From Nitrospira sp. ND1 (lineage in GTDB: Bacteria; Nitrospirota; Nitrospiria; Nitrospirales; Nitrospiraceae): a DNA stretch of 64,000 bases. A program made the position numbers and the translations under genes. Below are positions 34,559 through 46,405 of this stretch, piece by piece. Every line of letters starts with the position of its first letter. Positions within the stretch are counted from its first letter, which is position 1. The stretch covers positions 3,277,839 through 3,341,838 of the forward strand of contig NZ_FWEX01000006.1 of the NCBI RefSeq assembly GCF_900170025.1, written 5' to 3'. Below the pieces are notes generated by a model, which was not told the DNA's origin, did no database searches, and saw only the letters and a list, made by a program, of their open reading frames with translations.

Positions 34559-35333
34559 ACAGGCGGCGGGCGTTCTCGCTGGTACGGCGGGCCACGTCTT
34601 CAGCGGTCGAGGGGACGTTGTCGGCGGTGATCGTCGCCAGCAGTTCGGCCACATGCCTCACAAAGGCCGGTTCGTTGCGCTTGCCGCGATGCGGGACCGG
34701 CGTGAGGTAGGGGCAATCGGTTTCAATGAGCAGCCGATCCGCCGGGACCGTCTTGGCAATCTCGCGCAACATGGTGGCATTCTGAAAGGTCAGGATGCCG
34801 GAGAATGACAGATAAAATCCCAGCTCGATCGCATCCTTCGCCAGCCAGGCATCTCCTGAAAAACAGTGAAACACCCCGCCGATTTCTGAGGCTCGCTCTT
34901 CCTTCAGAATGCGAATGGTATCGTCCTGCGCTTCCCTGGTGTGGATGATGACCGGGAGCTTTAACTCACGTGCCAGCTGAATTTGCTCACGAAAGCGCGT
35001 CCGCTGTAATTCCGGATCCGAGTGGTTGTAATGGTAATCGAGACCGATCTCGCCGTAGGCCACCACCTTCTTATCACGCGCCAGCCGCCGGAACTCATCG
35101 TACCAACCGTCCTCGATGTGTTTGACTTCGTGGGGGTGGACGCCGATCGACGCGTAGACGAAGGGGTACTGGTTGGCGAGGGTGACCGCCGATCGGCTGG
35201 TGGCAAGGTCGCAGCCGATGGTGATCATCGATTCCACGCCGGCCGCTCGCGCACGGGCGATCATGGCTTCACGGTCGGATTCATAACGCGCATCGTCGAG
35301 ATGGGTATGGGTATCGATCAGCATGGGGCGCAT
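34545..35333 (-). CDS. tatD: TatD-family metal-dependent hydrolase (DNase)
   Basis: 262 residues, normal length. Metal ligands: LIDTHTHLDD (His-x-His), VVAYGEIGLDYHYNHSDPEL (Glu), LPVIIHTREAQDD (His), EIGGVFHCFSGDAWLAKDAI (His), and LLIETDCPYLTPVPHRGKRN (Asp). These match the TIM-barrel TatD DNases (3'-5' exonuclease on DNA/RNA, D-aminoacyl-tRNA deacylase-like claims in some members). The convergent neighbour overlaps it by 14 bp at the 3' ends. The start ATG 35333 or the ATG three codons later are equivalent choices. Confidence 0.94.
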   Translation of the reverse strand: MRPMLIDTHTHLDDARYESDREAMIARARAAGVESMITIGCDLATSRSAVTLANQYPFVYASIGVHPHEVKHIEDGWYDEFRRLARDKKVVAYGEIGLDYHYNHSDPELQRTRFREQIQLARELKLPVIIHTREAQDDTIRILKEERASEIGGVFHCFSGDAWLAKDAIELGFYLSFSGILTFQNATMLREIAKTVPADRLLIETDCPYLTPVPHRGKRNEPAFVRHVAELLATITADNVPSTAEDVARRTSENARRLFKIP

Positions 35334-35354
35334 CCTACCATGGTTGTCCGCTCG

Positions 35355-35534
35355 TAGGATGCTGAAAAAGTTTGCCGATGGCGCTCTCTACACCGGTGAA
35401 GCGTCTCTCGTCCGCAGAAAAGAGCCTATGGCGTATAGCTCATAGCGTATGATCCGAAATAGAGAGTGGGCGTCTTTACTACCAGCTATAAGCCATCAGC
35501 CATACGCTCTTATTCCCACCGAGATACGCTTCAC
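35355..35534. repeat. Long imperfect hairpin / MITE-like relic upstream of tatD
   Basis: Non-coding. GTGAAGCGTCTCTC (35396-35409) is inverted at 35521-35534 with one mismatch. Nested inside are imperfect arms around 35418-35448 and 35483-35512, both rich in TATAGCT and GCGTATG/CTATGGC words, so the RNA or single strand could fold over about 140 nt. A preceding ATGCTGAAAAAGTTTGCC (35359-35376) resembles the end of the repeat at 45004-45173. Confidence 0.55.
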
Positions 35535-35610
35535 GAACGACGGACGAAAGGGAAACCTCGGGAGCCACCAGCCACCAGAGCGTCCCGGTATGCCAACGCG
35601 CTCAGTTCTC

Positions 35611-38600
35611 TCACACGGATGGGATGGTCACCTCCACTGAATGCTCACCCCGGTCATCCACAAGAGAGATCGCTTGGTCGGCCTGCTGAATACCATCGAC
35701 CGTGACCGACATCGCCTGGTGCTCCGTGCCTGATTGCCGCACCGTGATGTGATACATGGTCTCCCTGAATCGGTAGTGGACCTTGAAGGTCTTCCAATCC
35801 AGAGGCAGGCAAGGAACGAACCGTAACCGGTTGTGCTCCAGTCTCACCCCCAAGAGTGACTCGACGATCAGCCGGTACATCCATCCGGCCGAGCCGGTGT
35901 ACCAGGTCCACCCGCCACGGCCTGTGTGGGGTGGGACCGCATAGACATCTGCCGCTACCACGTAGGGTTCGACTTTATACCGGTTGATATCCCCGGGTGA
36001 CTGGGCATGGTTCACCGGGTTGATCATGCGAAACAGTTCCCAGGCGCGTTCGCGGTCGCCCAGTGCGGCAAAGGCCATGGTGGCCCAGAGCGCGCCATGG
36101 GTGTACTGTCCTCCATTCTCTCTGACTCCCGGCACGTAGCCCTTGATGTAGCCGGGATTCAATGCGGACTTGTCGAACGGCGGGTCCAGCAGTTGGACGA
36201 GGGCATCGTCTCGCCGAACCAGCCGTCGATAGACTTCCTCCATGCCCGATCGTGAACGGGCCGAATCTCCCGCGCCCGACAGGACAGACCAGCTTTGGGG
36301 GATGGAATCGATCTGGCATTCGTCATTGGTGGCCGATCCGAGCGGTGTGCCGTCGTCGAAGTAGGCGCGACGGTACCACTCTCCGTCCCAGCCCTGCTGT
36401 TCGATCCGGTGTTGCAACTGCGCGGCTTCCGTCCGGCAGCGCTCCGCGAACGTCGCGTCACCTTTGGTGTCCGCCACCTCAGCAAACCGCATGAGGACGT
36501 CATAGAGGAAGAATCCCAGCCAGATGCTTTCTCCCTGGCCGCGATCGCCGACCATATTCATCCCGTCGTTCCAATCACCTGAACCGATGAGCGGCAGACC
36601 GTGTACACCCTTCGTGAGCCCCTTCAGGATGGCCCGGACACAGTGGTCGTAGAGACTGCCTGATTGCTCCGACCGGCCGGGAAGATCGTAGTAGGAATCT
36701 TCGTCGGCATTGATCGGGCGACCTTCGATGAACTGGATCGGGGTGTCCAGCACGCCGGTGTCCCCGGTTGTCATCACGTAGCGACTGGTGACATAGGGAA
36801 GCCAGAGAAAGTCATCGGAGCAGCGCGTGCGCACGCCCCGGTTTGATGGTGGATGCCACCAATGCTGCACGTCTCCTTCCTTGAACTGACGGCCGGCGCA
36901 CAGCAGTAGCTGTTCTCTCGCGAGATGCGGTTTCGCGTGGACCAAGGCCATCACGTCTTGCAACTGATCGCGGAATCCAAACGCGCCTCCCGATTGATAG
37001 TAGCCGCTGCGCGCCCAAAGACGGCAGGCGATCGTTTGATACAGCAGCCAGCCATTGGCAAGCACATTGAGCGACTGATCGGGGGTCTCCACATGGACCG
37101 CTCCCAACGTATGTGTCCAATGATGCCAAACGGTTTCCAGCGCCGCACGGCGTGCCGTCGCCCCTCTGAAGCGACGAACGAGCTGACGGGCATCCTCAGT
37201 ATCTTTTCCAACTCCCAACCGGAAGGTACAGTCGCGCTCTTGACCGACGGCGAGGTCGAAGGGCAACTGAATCGCGCCACACGGATCCAGAGCGGCCCCC
37301 ACTTTCCCGGACAGTCGTGACCGACTCATCGACGCAGGATTGCGCAGGGTGCCGTTCCGTCCGAGAAATTCGGTTCGATCGCCGGTCATGCTTCGAGTGC
37401 CCTCGTCCACATCAAAGAAAGCAATCCGCCCGGGGAAATCCGTGTTGTAGGCATTTCGCGCGAACAGCGCCCCGGTGGCCGGGTCTATTTCACTGATCAC
37501 ATGCATGACCGATTTGGGCCGCAGATCGCCCAGCACCCATTCCACATAGCCGGTCGCCGACAGGCGTCGTGGTCGGCCCGATTCGTTGCGCAGCTTCATC
37601 ACCGTAAATTTTACGGAGGCATCCAACGCTACATACACCCAGACCTCGGAGCGAATGCCGCCTTCCGTATGCTCAAAGCAGCTGTACCCGAATCCATGCC
37701 GACTGACATAGGGGCTCGTACCCCTGCAAGGCATCGGCATCGGCGACCAGACGTGGCCGCTCTCCTCATCGCGGAGATAGAAGGCTTCTCCGCTCGAATC
37801 GGTCACCGGATCGTTGTGCCAGGGTGTGAGACGGAACTCATGCGCGTTTTCGCTCCAGGTGTAAGCGAGGCCGTTCTCTGAGACGACGGTGCCGAAATTC
37901 GGGTTCGTCAGCACATTGACCCAGGGGGCAGGCGTTACCTGTTCGGCTGTCGTGGTGATGACGTACTCGCGGCCATCGGAAGAAAACCCGCCGAGACCGT
38001 TATAGAACAGCAGATCCGTTCGGGGCTCGATGGTGGCCGGCGGATCGGCGCGATGGGTACGCGTCGGTTTGAAGCGGTAGGCCGGGGCCGCGGGGGAGGC
38101 GAGGCGTGTAATCTGGTCCGCCAGCGTTCCGCGTCGATCGGTGAGGATTACGCGGGCCACCGATTGCTGCAGCAGGCGGTCTTCGACCGACATCTGTTCC
38201 GCCGTTCGCACGAAGATACCACCCGGTCGATCCATCACATTGGCCTCGACTCCGGCCGAGATCAGCCCCATGATTTGATCGTGCAACACCTGACGATAGC
38301 CGGCGTGATCTTCGTTCCAAATCACGAGGTCCACGGCCAGCCCCTTCAGTCGCCAATAGGCATGGGCCTGGACCATTTGACGGACCAGATCGATGTTGGA
38401 CGGGTCGCCGATCTGGAGCAGTACGATCGGCAGGTCCCCCGAAATCGCATAGCCCCAGAGGCCCGATTGTCCGCGGCGGTTTTTGCTCAGCACGGCCGCT
38501 TCTGCCCTGAGTGAGGCATTCGCATAGAGGATCGAGCCGGCCAGTCTGCCATACAATTGCGCATCCGCTTCGGTCGTATTGAGCTGACGCAGCACGACCT

Positions 38601-41600
38601 GGCTATGGGTCCAGGCCAGCTCAAACACCCGATCGGCGAGACGCCGGTCCTGATACTTGTCGACCAGGCGCAGGCACAGGTCGCGGGTCTCTCCGATGCC
38701 CGACACCAGATCCACCGTGACCGACTCTTCAGGTTCGAGGACGATCGGACAACGGATGGACACAATGGGGTCCAGCACGGAGCCCTGACTTCCTGAAAGC
38801 GGGCCGGAATGGTCCAGAGCCTGCGGAGCGGCGAGGGTGCGCCCCCGGCCGATGAACTGCAGGCGATCCGTTTCGTAGGAAATCTCCCCGCTGTGAGGGC
38901 CACGTACCGCCATGAGGTGGAATGCCCAGGGGGCATGTTCATCCTGCGAACGGCCACGGCGCGTGGAGAGAATGGCCTGACGTTCGCGGATGATTTCCGT
39001 CTGGACGAAGAGATTGCTGAAGGCCGGATGGAGGGCATCGGCCGCCGGCAGCGCCAGCACGACCTCCGCATAACTGGTGAGGTCGATCGTGCGTTTCGTG
39101 CCGGAACAGTTGGTGAGACGGATCCGCCGTAATTCGATGTCGTCTTCCGGCGACACGACGATTTCGGCATGTGTCTCGATCTCGTGATCGCGGCGACGAA
39201 ACTCGGCGCGCCCTTCGGAAAAGATGACTTCGTAGGTCTTGGACGGTTTCAGTGTCGGCTGATAGGCCGTGGACCAGAATTCCCCGCTCTCTACGTCGCG
39301 GAGATAACAAAACGTCCCCCAGTTGTCGCAGGTGCTGTCTTCACGCCAACGCGTGACGGCCAGGTCCTTCCATCGGCTGGACCCGCCTCCCGCGTTCGTC
39401 ACCATCACGTGGTATCGACCGTTCGACAGGAGGAGCACGTCCGGCACCGGAGTGTTCGCGGTCGTCAGGACGCGAACCGGCGTGTCTGCCGTACCGGACG
39501 TCGTGCGCAAATCCGACAGCTCGGTGCTGTGGGCATAGAAGGCTGTGGCCTTGGGAATCCGTTCTTGGAGCACCAGCGTGCTGGCCTGAAACAGCGGATC
39601 GGCTTCGAAGCGCTTCTGCATCGGGCGGTCGAGGAGCAGATAGGCCAAGGAGAGGAAACTCATCCCCACATGGTGGGCCATGTAGGAGCGAATGATGACA
39701 CGCGATTGTCCGCGGGGAAGACGCGAGGGCGTGTAATCGATCGCTTCGTACAAGCCGTATGGTCCATCGGCGCCTTCGGCGGTGAGTCGCTGGAGATTCA
39801 GACAAGCCTCTTCCGGCGCGACCATCAGGGCGAGGGAGGTGGCGTAGGGTGCAATGACCAATTCCTCGCCCAGGCCTCGCTTCAGTCCAAGGCCGGGCAC
39901 ACCGAAGGCCCGATACTGATAGTTCAACTGCGCGTCGACCATGTTGTAGCCGGATTCCGAGACACCCCAGGGAATATCTCGCTCCCGGCCGTATTCGATC
40001 TGTCGCTTCACCGCTGCGCGGTAGGTCTGATCCAACAGCGTCTGCTGGTATGTCGGCATGACGAGCAGCGGCATCAGGTATTCGAACATCGATCCGCTCC
40101 AGGACAGGAGAATCGGCTCTCCTCCCGTCGTCGTGAGCAGACGGCCGAGGGCGAACCAGCTCTCCTGCGGCAGTTGGCCCTGCGCAATCGCCACGAAGCT
40201 GCACAATCGCGCTTCGGAGGCCAGGAGGTCGTAGTAACTCGCGTCCCGTCGTCGTTCCGCGACGTTGTACCCGATGGAGAGGAGGAACCGCGTGTCGTCG
40301 AACAGGAAGTCGTACTCCATCTGGGCAAATTGATTCGCTTGCCGGGCCAAGCGGTCGAGCGAGGCCATGCGTTGTTCGGCCAGTCGGCTGGCCGCGTTCA
40401 GGTGCCGTCGAAGTTCGATCAGCCAGGTCCGCTCCGTGCCGGATGCGTCTGGTCCAAGTCGCGTGTCAATCGCCGGCAGCCATTCGCCTTCCAGTCTGGT
40501 CAGCGTCCGGAGCGTGGGGATCTGATCCAATTCTGGAAACAGACTGAGGATCTTATCGGTGGCGGCAAGACCGATCCAGGGAGCCAGAATCATCAGCTCG
40601 GCGACCGTGTCACGGCACTGTCTCGCGAAAGCATGGGCCCATCGGTGCGCCTCCGCGTTGGAGGCGGGATCGAGATGGGCGGTGACTTCATCCACCTGTT
40701 TGGTGAGCAGGGTCAAGGTGTGGTGGATTTGCCTGAGTGTGGTCGGCCTGTTGTCACAGGCTGCGGCCAGGTTTTTCTGAAGTGCGTCAACCTGAGACGT
40801 CGGAGTTTCGAGCGCCTCGCTCAGCAGCGCGAGGGTATCGCGGAGTCCTTCAAAGGTGCGCTCAGCGAGGATCTTGTCTTCCGGCAGGCTAAGGAGCCCC
40901 GAGTGCAGGGTCATGACATGCCCCGCGAGGTTTCCACTGTCTACCGACGAAATGTACATGGGGAGCAGCGGTTTCAACGTCTGGGTGTCGTACCAATTGT
41001 AGAAATGGCCTCGAAACCGCTCCAAGGTTGCCATGCTGTCGAAGGTATGAGCGGTGCGTTCGATCAGCTGTCCTGCCGACAGGTAACCGAAGTCGTAGGC
41101 GGAGAGATTGGCCAACAGCGCCAACCCTATATTCGTCGGTGACGTTCGATGCGCCACCTTCGGAGCCGGATGTTCCTGAAAATTGTCGGGCGGGAGCCAG
41201 TGATCGTCCAGGTTGACATAGGTCTCGAAAAAGGCCCAGGTCTTGCGTGCCATCTTCCGGAGAAACATTGCCTGGTCGGCCGTGAGTCTGGCCTCGCGTC
41301 GAGCGAGCGGTCTGCTGATCCACCAGGTGAACAGGGGAGACAGCGCCCATATGCTGAGAACCGGCGCCGCAATCAGGAGCGCCTCCGCGCGCGTCTGCAT
41401 CAGAATGATTGTGATGATCAGGGCCATGGCCGGACCAATCCACATCGATCGGTAGGAACCAATCAGATCCGTCCTGCTCCTGTCCGTTGCGCCTGACGGG
41501 TTCCATTCCAATAAGCCCGTGCGATTGAACCAAACACGCCCGGCGGTCCGTACGATCGCGTCCAGGCTGTAGAAGCTTTCGTAAGGCAGGCACGTGAGCG

Positions 41601-44310
41601 TGAGGAGCGCCTGGGTCAGCTGTTGTGTCATGCCCCGTGCGGTTGCGGTGAGGTGCTGGCTCATCCGCATATCCTCGGGCTTGCGGCACAGATCGACGAC
41701 GGCGCCCAGTAACGGCGCGATCAGGAACAGGCTGAGCGTGGCGAGGGTCCAGAGCCAGACAGGGGAAAGCAGAGTCCATCCCACTACGAATAAGGAGGTC
41801 AGCGTAGCGGGGACGAGGCTGCGTCGCAGGTTGTCGAAAATTTTCCAACGCGACAGGGTGGACAGTGGATTGCTGCGGGTACGTCCGTTCGGTCCCGGCA
41901 CGCGGGGGAAGGCCCAGCGCGCAATCTGCCAATCTCCGCGGATCCAGCGATAACGCCGGACCACGTCCGTGTTGTAGCGGGCAGGATATTCTTCGTAGAG
42001 CTGCACATCGCTCAGGAGCCCGGCGCGGGCATAGGAGCCTTCAAGCAAGTCGTGGCTGAGGATGCGATTCTCCGGGAAGCGATCGCTGAGCGCCTGCTCG
42101 AAGGCATCGACCTCATAGATCCCCTTGCCGATGAAGGACCCTTCTCCAAACAGGTCCTGATACACGTCCGACACGGCGCGTGTGTAGGGATCGATGCCGG
42201 GTTCGCCGGCGTTGAGCCGGGCGTAACGCGAGCGGTTGGCGCCGGGGAGGCTGACGGCCACCCGAGGTTGCAGAATCCCGTACCCCGCAGTCACGCGCTG
42301 TGCCGCAGGATCGTACTGCGGACGATTGAGCGGATGGGCCATGGCGGCCACGAATTGCCGCGCGGAATCGCGAGGCAACTGGGTATCCGTATCGAGCGTG
42401 ATCACATATTTCACCGTGGACAGGATGTCCGGTTGTCCGACGATCGTGGAAAACCGATCCGTCGACCCGCCGCGCAGGAGCCCGTTCAAGTCCGCCAGTT
42501 TGCCTCGCTTCCGCTCGTATCCCATCCAGAGCCGCTCATGGGCATTCCAGCGACGCGGGCGATGGAAGAGAAAAAACGTGTCGCCATCTTCGCCTGCATA
42601 TTTGGCGTTCAGCGCATCGATGCCTGCTCCGGCCGCCAGCACCAACTGATCGTCACCTGCCACCGTCTCTTGGTCGGCATCCTGGAAATCCGTGAGCAGG
42701 GCAAAGTGTAGATGACTGCCCCGGTTGGCGAGGAATCGGACCTCGAGGGCCTCAAGGAGGTCGTCGATACCCCGGACATCTTGGAGGAGTGTGGGAATCA
42801 CAACCAGCGTTCGTAACGCCGGGGGAAGGCCATCGGAAAAATCCATTCGCGGGAGGGGGGACGGGGTCACCAGCGCCGTGGCGATCCAGTTTACCAGCGT
42901 CACCGCCAGCTGACTGGCAGCCAAGGCCGACACGAATCCCAGCAGGGCAAGCAGCCATCCATTCCAACCTGCTGCAATGGCGAGAGCCAGGAAACATCCA
43001 GTGAATGTGGCTGTGAGGAACAGAATGGAGCCGAGATAGATTGGTACGCTGCTGGATCCGGTCCATCTCCGGAGCCTGTCGAAGGCAGAACGGCGCAGGC
43101 TCACGGCCTGTTCCAATTGCGTCTGTCCGTTGTCGATGAGATAGAAGCCGACGTGGGCGGTGCGGTGGTACGGTCCCTCTGCAGCGGCCCCTGTCTGCGC
43201 GAGCAGGATCGCTTGGCGAGCGACGTCACCTTCCGACAGGGGGCTACTCTTTGCGAGTTTCTCCACGGCATGGCGATACCGGTCACGAGTGGCAAAATCC
43301 ATCTGCCCGTACACGCCGGCCGGATCTTCATGGAACGTCTGCTCCACCAGGCTCTGCGCTTCGACAAACTCGCGCCAGTCCATCGCCGCCAGGAACCGGA
43401 GACTGCCGATGCTGTTGCTCATGGAGACTTGATCGATCGCCTGTTGTTGCGTTTCCGACTGCACCAGTTGCTCAATCGTGAGGCCGGACTCGGACAGGCG
43501 CTGTTCGATCCAGGTGAGCGGTAAGGCCAACGCCGCGCTCTGTCCTTGCAGACGGCGGGCGAGCTCTGCCACGAAGGCGCTCACCATGGGCGGATTGGAC
43601 CGCGCCATGTCCGCGATCACCAGGATGAGACTCTTGGGGTCCTTTTCAGCCGTCTCCATCATTTGGCCGGCCCATTCGTGGGCGCGATTGCGATCCACTC
43701 GGTCGCTTGCGATGCGGGCGCCGGCGCGTCGCAGGTTTTCGATCAATGCGAGGCGAATCATGATAGGGATGGCCCACAACTCGCCGAGCTTCAGGGCCGT
43801 GACCGTCTGATAGGCCGCGACGAAACCGCTGAGACTTTCCGGGTCCACCCGTCCGTCGCCATGCGAGATGATTTCAAGCGCGATGTCGTAGACCCTGGGC
43901 AAGCCGGCCGATGGACCGTTGCCCAGCCGGGGCAGTTCGCGGCTATACCCTTTGGGCAGGTGCCGCCTGGCCAGGCGAATCTGTTCTTCGATCAGGTAGA
44001 AGTTATCGAGCAGCCATTCTCCGGCCGGTGTGATGCGTCGACTTCCCTTCACCGCCTCGGCCACCAGATTCCGCACATCCAGCAGGACGGCTTCATTCTC
44101 AGCCAGTCGAGCGAGCAGCGGGTCGGGCTCGTGCTCGGCACTGACGGCATGCAACCCCGCGAGGGTCTTGCCATGCTGTTGCATTTGCTCGGCACTGAAG
44201 AGCTCCGATCGCAACGGCAGCTCATCACCGGCATAGGGCATGGTCGCCGGTTGTCCGCTCAGGCGTCCGGTCAATTGACGCCAGCTTGCAAGAATATCTG
44301 TGCGGCTCAT
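35611..44310 (-). CDS. ndvB: Cyclic beta-1,2-glucan synthase (GT84-glycoamylase-GH94), NdvB/Cgs type
   Basis: 2899 residues from ATG 44310. The longer frame to 44457 runs into an intergenic inverted repeat and encodes low-complexity Arg/Pro sequence, so the internal ATG is preferred. The N-terminal cytosolic region (about 1-415) is followed by membrane helices near 420-476, 833-873 and 953-997. Between them is the GT84 glycosyltransferase with [18 protein letters not shown] (Asp-x-Asp near 638), [14 protein letters not shown] and [13 protein letters not shown] (near 787). A glycoamylase-like domain (about 1010-1600; [40 protein letters not shown]) is next, then two GH94 beta-sandwich domains (about 1650-1900, 2080-2350). 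The GH94 phosphorylase catalytic domain carries [16 protein letters not shown] (general acid Asp, about 2580). The enzyme initiates, elongates, trims and cyclises a periplasmic osmoregulated glucan at the inner membrane. No transporter (NdvA/Cgt) is adjacent. Confidence 0.93.
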   Translation of the reverse strand: MSRTDILASWRQLTGRLSGQPATMPYAGDELPLRSELFSAEQMQQHGKTLAGLHAVSAEHEPDPLLARLAENEAVLLDVRNLVAEAVKGSRRITPAGEWLLDNFYLIEEQIRLARRHLPKGYSRELPRLGNGPSAGLPRVYDIALEIISHGDGRVDPESLSGFVAAYQTVTALKLGELWAIPIMIRLALIENLRRAGARIASDRVDRNRAHEWAGQMMETAEKDPKSLILVIADMARSNPPMVSAFVAELARRLQGQSAALALPLTWIEQRLSESGLTIEQLVQSETQQQAIDQVSMSNSIGSLRFLAAMDWREFVEAQSLVEQTFHEDPAGVYGQMDFATRDRYRHAVEKLAKSSPLSEGDVARQAILLAQTGAAAEGPYHRTAHVGFYLIDNGQTQLEQAVSLRRSAFDRLRRWTGSSSVPIYLGSILFLTATFTGCFLALAIAAGWNGWLLALLGFVSALAASQLAVTLVNWIATALVTPSPLPRMDFSDGLPPALRTLVVIPTLLQDVRGIDDLLEALEVRFLANRGSHLHFALLTDFQDADQETVAGDDQLVLAAGAGIDALNAKYAGEDGDTFFLFHRPRRWNAHERLWMGYERKRGKLADLNGLLRGGSTDRFSTIVGQPDILSTVKYVITLDTDTQLPRDSARQFVAAMAHPLNRPQYDPAAQRVTAGYGILQPRVAVSLPGANRSRYARLNAGEPGIDPYTRAVSDVYQDLFGEGSFIGKGIYEVDAFEQALSDRFPENRILSHDLLEGSYARAGLLSDVQLYEEYPARYNTDVVRRYRWIRGDWQIARWAFPRVPGPNGRTRSNPLSTLSRWKIFDNLRRSLVPATLTSLFVVGWTLLSPVWLWTLATLSLFLIAPLLGAVVDLCRKPEDMRMSQHLTATARGMTQQLTQALLTLTCLPYESFYSLDAIVRTAGRVWFNRTGLLEWNPSGATDRSRTDLIGSYRSMWIGPAMALIITIILMQTRAEALLIAAPVLSIWALSPLFTWWISRPLARREARLTADQAMFLRKMARKTWAFFETYVNLDDHWLPPDNFQEHPAPKVAHRTSPTNIGLALLANLSAYDFGYLSAGQLIERTAHTFDSMATLERFRGHFYNWYDTQTLKPLLPMYISSVDSGNLAGHVMTLHSGLLSLPEDKILAERTFEGLRDTLALLSEALETPTSQVDALQKNLAAACDNRPTTLRQIHHTLTLLTKQVDEVTAHLDPASNAEAHRWAHAFARQCRDTVAELMILAPWIGLAATDKILSLFPELDQIPTLRTLTRLEGEWLPAIDTRLGPDASGTERTWLIELRRHLNAASRLAEQRMASLDRLARQANQFAQMEYDFLFDDTRFLLSIGYNVAERRRDASYYDLLASEARLCSFVAIAQGQLPQESWFALGRLLTTTGGEPILLSWSGSMFEYLMPLLVMPTYQQTLLDQTYRAAVKRQIEYGRERDIPWGVSESGYNMVDAQLNYQYRAFGVPGLGLKRGLGEELVIAPYATSLALMVAPEEACLNLQRLTAEGADGPYGLYEAIDYTPSRLPRGQSRVIIRSYMAHHVGMSFLSLAYLLLDRPMQKRFEADPLFQASTLVLQERIPKATAFYAHSTELSDLRTTSGTADTPVRVLTTANTPVPDVLLLSNGRYHVMVTNAGGGSSRWKDLAVTRWREDSTCDNWGTFCYLRDVESGEFWSTAYQPTLKPSKTYEVIFSEGRAEFRRRDHEIETHAEIVVSPEDDIELRRIRLTNCSGTKRTIDLTSYAEVVLALPAADALHPAFSNLFVQTEIIRERQAILSTRRGRSQDEHAPWAFHLMAVRGPHSGEISYETDRLQFIGRGRTLAAPQALDHSGPLSGSQGSVLDPIVSIRCPIVLEPEESVTVDLVSGIGETRDLCLRLVDKYQDRRLADRVFELAWTHSQVVLRQLNTTEADAQLYGRLAGSILYANASLRAEAAVLSKNRRGQSGLWGYAISGDLPIVLLQIGDPSNIDLVRQMVQAHAYWRLKGLAVDLVIWNEDHAGYRQVLHDQIMGLISAGVEANVMDRPGGIFVRTAEQMSVEDRLLQQSVARVILTDRRGTLADQITRLASPAAPAYRFKPTRTHRADPPATIEPRTDLLFYNGLGGFSSDGREYVITTTAEQVTPAPWVNVLTNPNFGTVVSENGLAYTWSENAHEFRLTPWHNDPVTDSSGEAFYLRDEESGHVWSPMPMPCRGTSPYVSRHGFGYSCFEHTEGGIRSEVWVYVALDASVKFTVMKLRNESGRPRRLSATGYVEWVLGDLRPKSVMHVISEIDPATGALFARNAYNTDFPGRIAFFDVDEGTRSMTGDRTEFLGRNGTLRNPASMSRSRLSGKVGAALDPCGAIQLPFDLAVGQERDCTFRLGVGKDTEDARQLVRRFRGATARRAALETVWHHWTHTLGAVHVETPDQSLNVLANGWLLYQTIACRLWARSGYYQSGGAFGFRDQLQDVMALVHAKPHLAREQLLLCAGRQFKEGDVQHWWHPPSNRGVRTRCSDDFLWLPYVTSRYVMTTGDTGVLDTPIQFIEGRPINADEDSYYDLPGRSEQSGSLYDHCVRAILKGLTKGVHGLPLIGSGDWNDGMNMVGDRGQGESIWLGFFLYDVLMRFAEVADTKGDATFAERCRTEAAQLQHRIEQQGWDGEWYRRAYFDDGTPLGSATNDECQIDSIPQSWSVLSGAGDSARSRSGMEEVYRRLVRRDDALVQLLDPPFDKSALNPGYIKGYVPGVRENGGQYTHGALWATMAFAALGDRERAWELFRMINPVNHAQSPGDINRYKVEPYVVAADVYAVPPHTGRGGWTWYTGSAGWMYRLIVESLLGVRLEHNRLRFVPCLPLDWKTFKVHYRFRETMYHITVRQSGTEHQAMSVTVDGIQQADQAISLVDDRGEHSVEVTIPSV

Positions 44311-44439
44311 CTTCAAATTCGAGATTCCCTTCGATCGAGGTCGCGGAGGTGGTCTGCGGGATACAGGCAAAGGACCGGCCCAAGCCGGACGGTCCTTGCG
44401 AATGAAGGTACGGAAGCGGGCACAAGGAGGCAGTAGAGC

Positions 44440-44633
44440 CTCACCCGCACGACTCATAACGGCTTCTGCTGCAATCGCCGATCTGTCGCTGCGACAGACC
44501 TTCGTCCTGCGGACTCGCCCCTCACCCGCTCACCGCACTGCGCGAGCGGGCCCGTGGTCTTGGGACTCCGTACGCCTGGCGCAGTGCCGCTCAGTGACTT
44601 TGCGGCAGACCGTCATGAATCATGCGGGCCGAG
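44440..44633. repeat. MITE/REP-like element, copy 1 (imperfect terminal inverted repeats)
   Basis: Left end (44440-44467) and right end (44608-44633) are imperfect inverted arms sharing CCCGCA, TCAT and ACGG words. The subterminal CTTCTGCTGCAATCGCC (44463-44479) is nearly identical to CTTCTACTGCAATCGCC in the element at 49265-49476. A central hairpin CCCGCTC/GAGCGGG (44525-44550 area) occupies the same relative place as the 49325 hairpin. No coding capacity. Confidence 0.6.
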
Positions 44634-45003
44634 GAATCTGCAAGCGAACGACGATTGTGCAATCGACAATTCGGACACTTCGATGCGAGCTGTGACGCGG
44701 ATCGAACGCAGCGATAGGAGGCGTGCTGGATGCTGTCCTACTCTAGTCCTTTTAGGCAGGTGAAAGACAGACAAATATCCGCAGGCTGTGCGGCTGGAGC
44801 GTCGAAGGGAGTTCTTGAGGTGCACGACGAGCACGGGAGAAGGCTGAGCAGCCGGCGCTCAGTCAGACTCACTGGTTGGAGGCGTAGCGTGGAGGGCGTT
44901 CCTCAGCCGAGGAGCGAGTCGTCGAAACGAATCAGTCGGTGAACGGTGGGAGTGTGCACTCAAAAAATTCTGCGCAGGGCCTCCGATCGAACATGGGTAG
45001 CCT
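44634..45003. other. Intergenic stretch without a recognisable gene
   Basis: The 370 bp between the two repeat elements hold only short overlapping open frames with no ribosome site or familiar motif. The sequence is purine-rich on the + strand (GGAGGCGT, GGAGCGTCGAAGGGAG, GGAGGCGTAGCGTGGAGG) and reads like a further non-coding repeat unit, but no second copy is in the window. Confidence 0.4.
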
Positions 45004-45173
45004 GCAGGCTGTTGAGAAAGCCTGTCCGGCAAGGCCGCAGCGAGCGAAGAGGCGAATCGTTCATTCGTACCCGCCCACCCCGAGCCTGCCAAGACAGGCT
45101 CTTGTCCCGTGGCCGTACGGTGAGCCTCTGAGCGAAGCGAGAACGCCGCTGGCGGGCGTTGTCAGCAGCCTGC
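45004..45173. repeat. Inverted-repeat-bounded element abutting the aroG stop codon
   Basis: GCAGGCTGTTGA (45004-45015) and TCAGCAGCCTGC (45162-45173) are inverted ends, 11 of 12 matching. Inside is a 7-bp hairpin GAGCCTG/CAGGCTC near 45083-45102. The right end touches the aroG termination codon (complement of 45173-45175), so the repeat supplies the gene's 3' boundary and perhaps a terminator. Confidence 0.55.
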
Positions 45174-46231
45174 TAGACGGGTCGCGTCGCGAGCGACTCA
45201 GCCATGCCATAGAGCAACGCTTCGGTGTCGCTCCAGGCCAGGCAGGAATCGGTGATGGACATGCCGTAGGTCAGGGCCTTGTTGGGATCCCAGGTCTGCC
45301 GGCCACCTTGCAGGTGGCTTTCCAGCATGAGGCCCATGATGGCACGGCGGCCTTGCTGGAACTGTTTGAGGACTTCGCCGGCGACTTCTACCTGGCGTTG
45401 ATGGTTCTTGCCGGAATTGTCGTGCGAACAATCCACCATCACGCCGCGAGCCAGACCTTCGCTGGCTACGGCCGCCTCCGCGCGGGCGATATCTTCGACA
45501 CTGTAGTTGGTGCGTCCGCCGCCGCCGCGCAGCACGATGTGATGATCGGGGTTGCCGGTCGTCTTGATGATAGAGGTGATGCCGTCGGCATTCACACCGA
45601 CAAAATGGTGCGGGCTCCGGCTGGTGATCATAGCGTTGATGGCGACTTGCAGGCTGCCTTCCGTCCCGTTCTTGAAGCCGACTGGCATCGAAAGACCGCT
45701 GGCCATTTCGCGATGGATCTGGCTCTCGGTCGTGCGCGCGCCGATCGCGGTCCAACTCAACAGGTCGGCGATGTACTGCGGGGTGACCGGGTCGAGCAGT
45801 TCCGTCGCGCAGGGGAGGCCTTTGCCGTTGATGTTCAACAGAATTGTCCGGGCCAGCTGAATGCCCTGGGCAATGTCGCAGGTGCCGTCCAGATGGGGAT
45901 CGTTGATCAGGCCCTTCCAGCCCACCGTGGTGCGGGGCTTCTCGAAATAGGTGCGCATGACAATCAGGAGTTTGTCGCGGACGGCGTCGGCGACCGGCTT
46001 GAGGCGGTCGGCATATTCATAGGCGGCGTCGGGATCATGAATCGAGCAGGGGCCGACAATCACAATGAGCCGGTCCATGTCACGGCCGTGCAGGATGTTC
46101 CGGATCGCTTGTCGCGTCTGAAACACGAGCTCGGACACCTCGTCGCTGATAGGCAGCTGCGTTTTGACATCGCGGGGCGAGGGGAGCGGTTTAATCTCTA
46201 TGACATGCTGATTATCGATCGGCCTGTTCAT
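45173..46231 (-). CDS. aroG: 3-deoxy-7-phosphoheptulonate synthase (DAHP synthase, type I alpha)
   Basis: 352 residues from ATG 46231, which has AAAGGGA 6 nt upstream; the longer frame to 46348 crosses the intergenic promoter region and is rejected. Signature segments: IVIVGPCSIHDPDAAYEYAD, MRTYFEKPRTTVGWKGLIND, GLPCATELLDPVTPQYIADL, SWTAIGARTTESQIHREMAS, GFKNGTEGSLQVAINAM, GVMVDCSHDNSGKNHQRQ and MGLMLESHLQGGRQ. Metal ligands (Cys, His, Glu, Asp) are in these. It condenses PEP and erythrose-4-P, the first shikimate step. It is of the E. coli AroF/G/H type, whose N-terminal extension carries the feedback site; which amino acid regulates this one cannot be read. Confidence 0.95.
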   Translation of the reverse strand: MNRPIDNQHVIEIKPLPSPRDVKTQLPISDEVSELVFQTRQAIRNILHGRDMDRLIVIVGPCSIHDPDAAYEYADRLKPVADAVRDKLLIVMRTYFEKPRTTVGWKGLINDPHLDGTCDIAQGIQLARTILLNINGKGLPCATELLDPVTPQYIADLLSWTAIGARTTESQIHREMASGLSMPVGFKNGTEGSLQVAINAMITSRSPHHFVGVNADGITSIIKTTGNPDHHIVLRGGGGRTNYSVEDIARAEAAVASEGLARGVMVDCSHDNSGKNHQRQVEVAGEVLKQFQQGRRAIMGLMLESHLQGGRQTWDPNKALTYGMSITDSCLAWSDTEALLYGMAESLATRPV

Positions 46232-46277
46232 GCTTATCCCTTTGAAAGGTCTGTTTAGTTCACGCGTCGATTCAAGA

Positions 46278-46306
46278 TTGCCAAATAAGATATCGAATTC
46301 TATAGG
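46278..46306 (+). promoter_or_regulatory. Candidate promoter for the His-rich/TonB-receptor genes
   Basis: TTGCCA (46278-46283), a 17-bp AT-rich spacer (AATAAGATATCGAATTC) and TATAGG (46301-46306) point rightwards in the aroG/46406 divergent gap. The first ATG follows about 100 nt later. No clear metal-regulator box was recognised. Confidence 0.45.
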
Positions 46307-46405
46307 ATAAAGTCCAGTATGGACGGTTGTAGGAGGATCGGCTTGCATTCGAGGGGGCCCCTTTGTTACAACTCACGCCTCACGAATCTGTCGGCCAGGA
46401 CGGTC

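Noticed and set aside
39169-41142. 657-codon + strand open frame opposite the cyclic glucan synthase
   Set aside because: It is antisense to a clearly conserved gene, has no domain or ribosome site, and reads as a GC-rich shadow frame.
44311-44457. N-terminal extension of the glucan synthase (49 residues)
   Set aside because: It would start inside an intergenic inverted repeat and encode low-complexity Arg/Pro residues; the ATG at 44310 is a better start.
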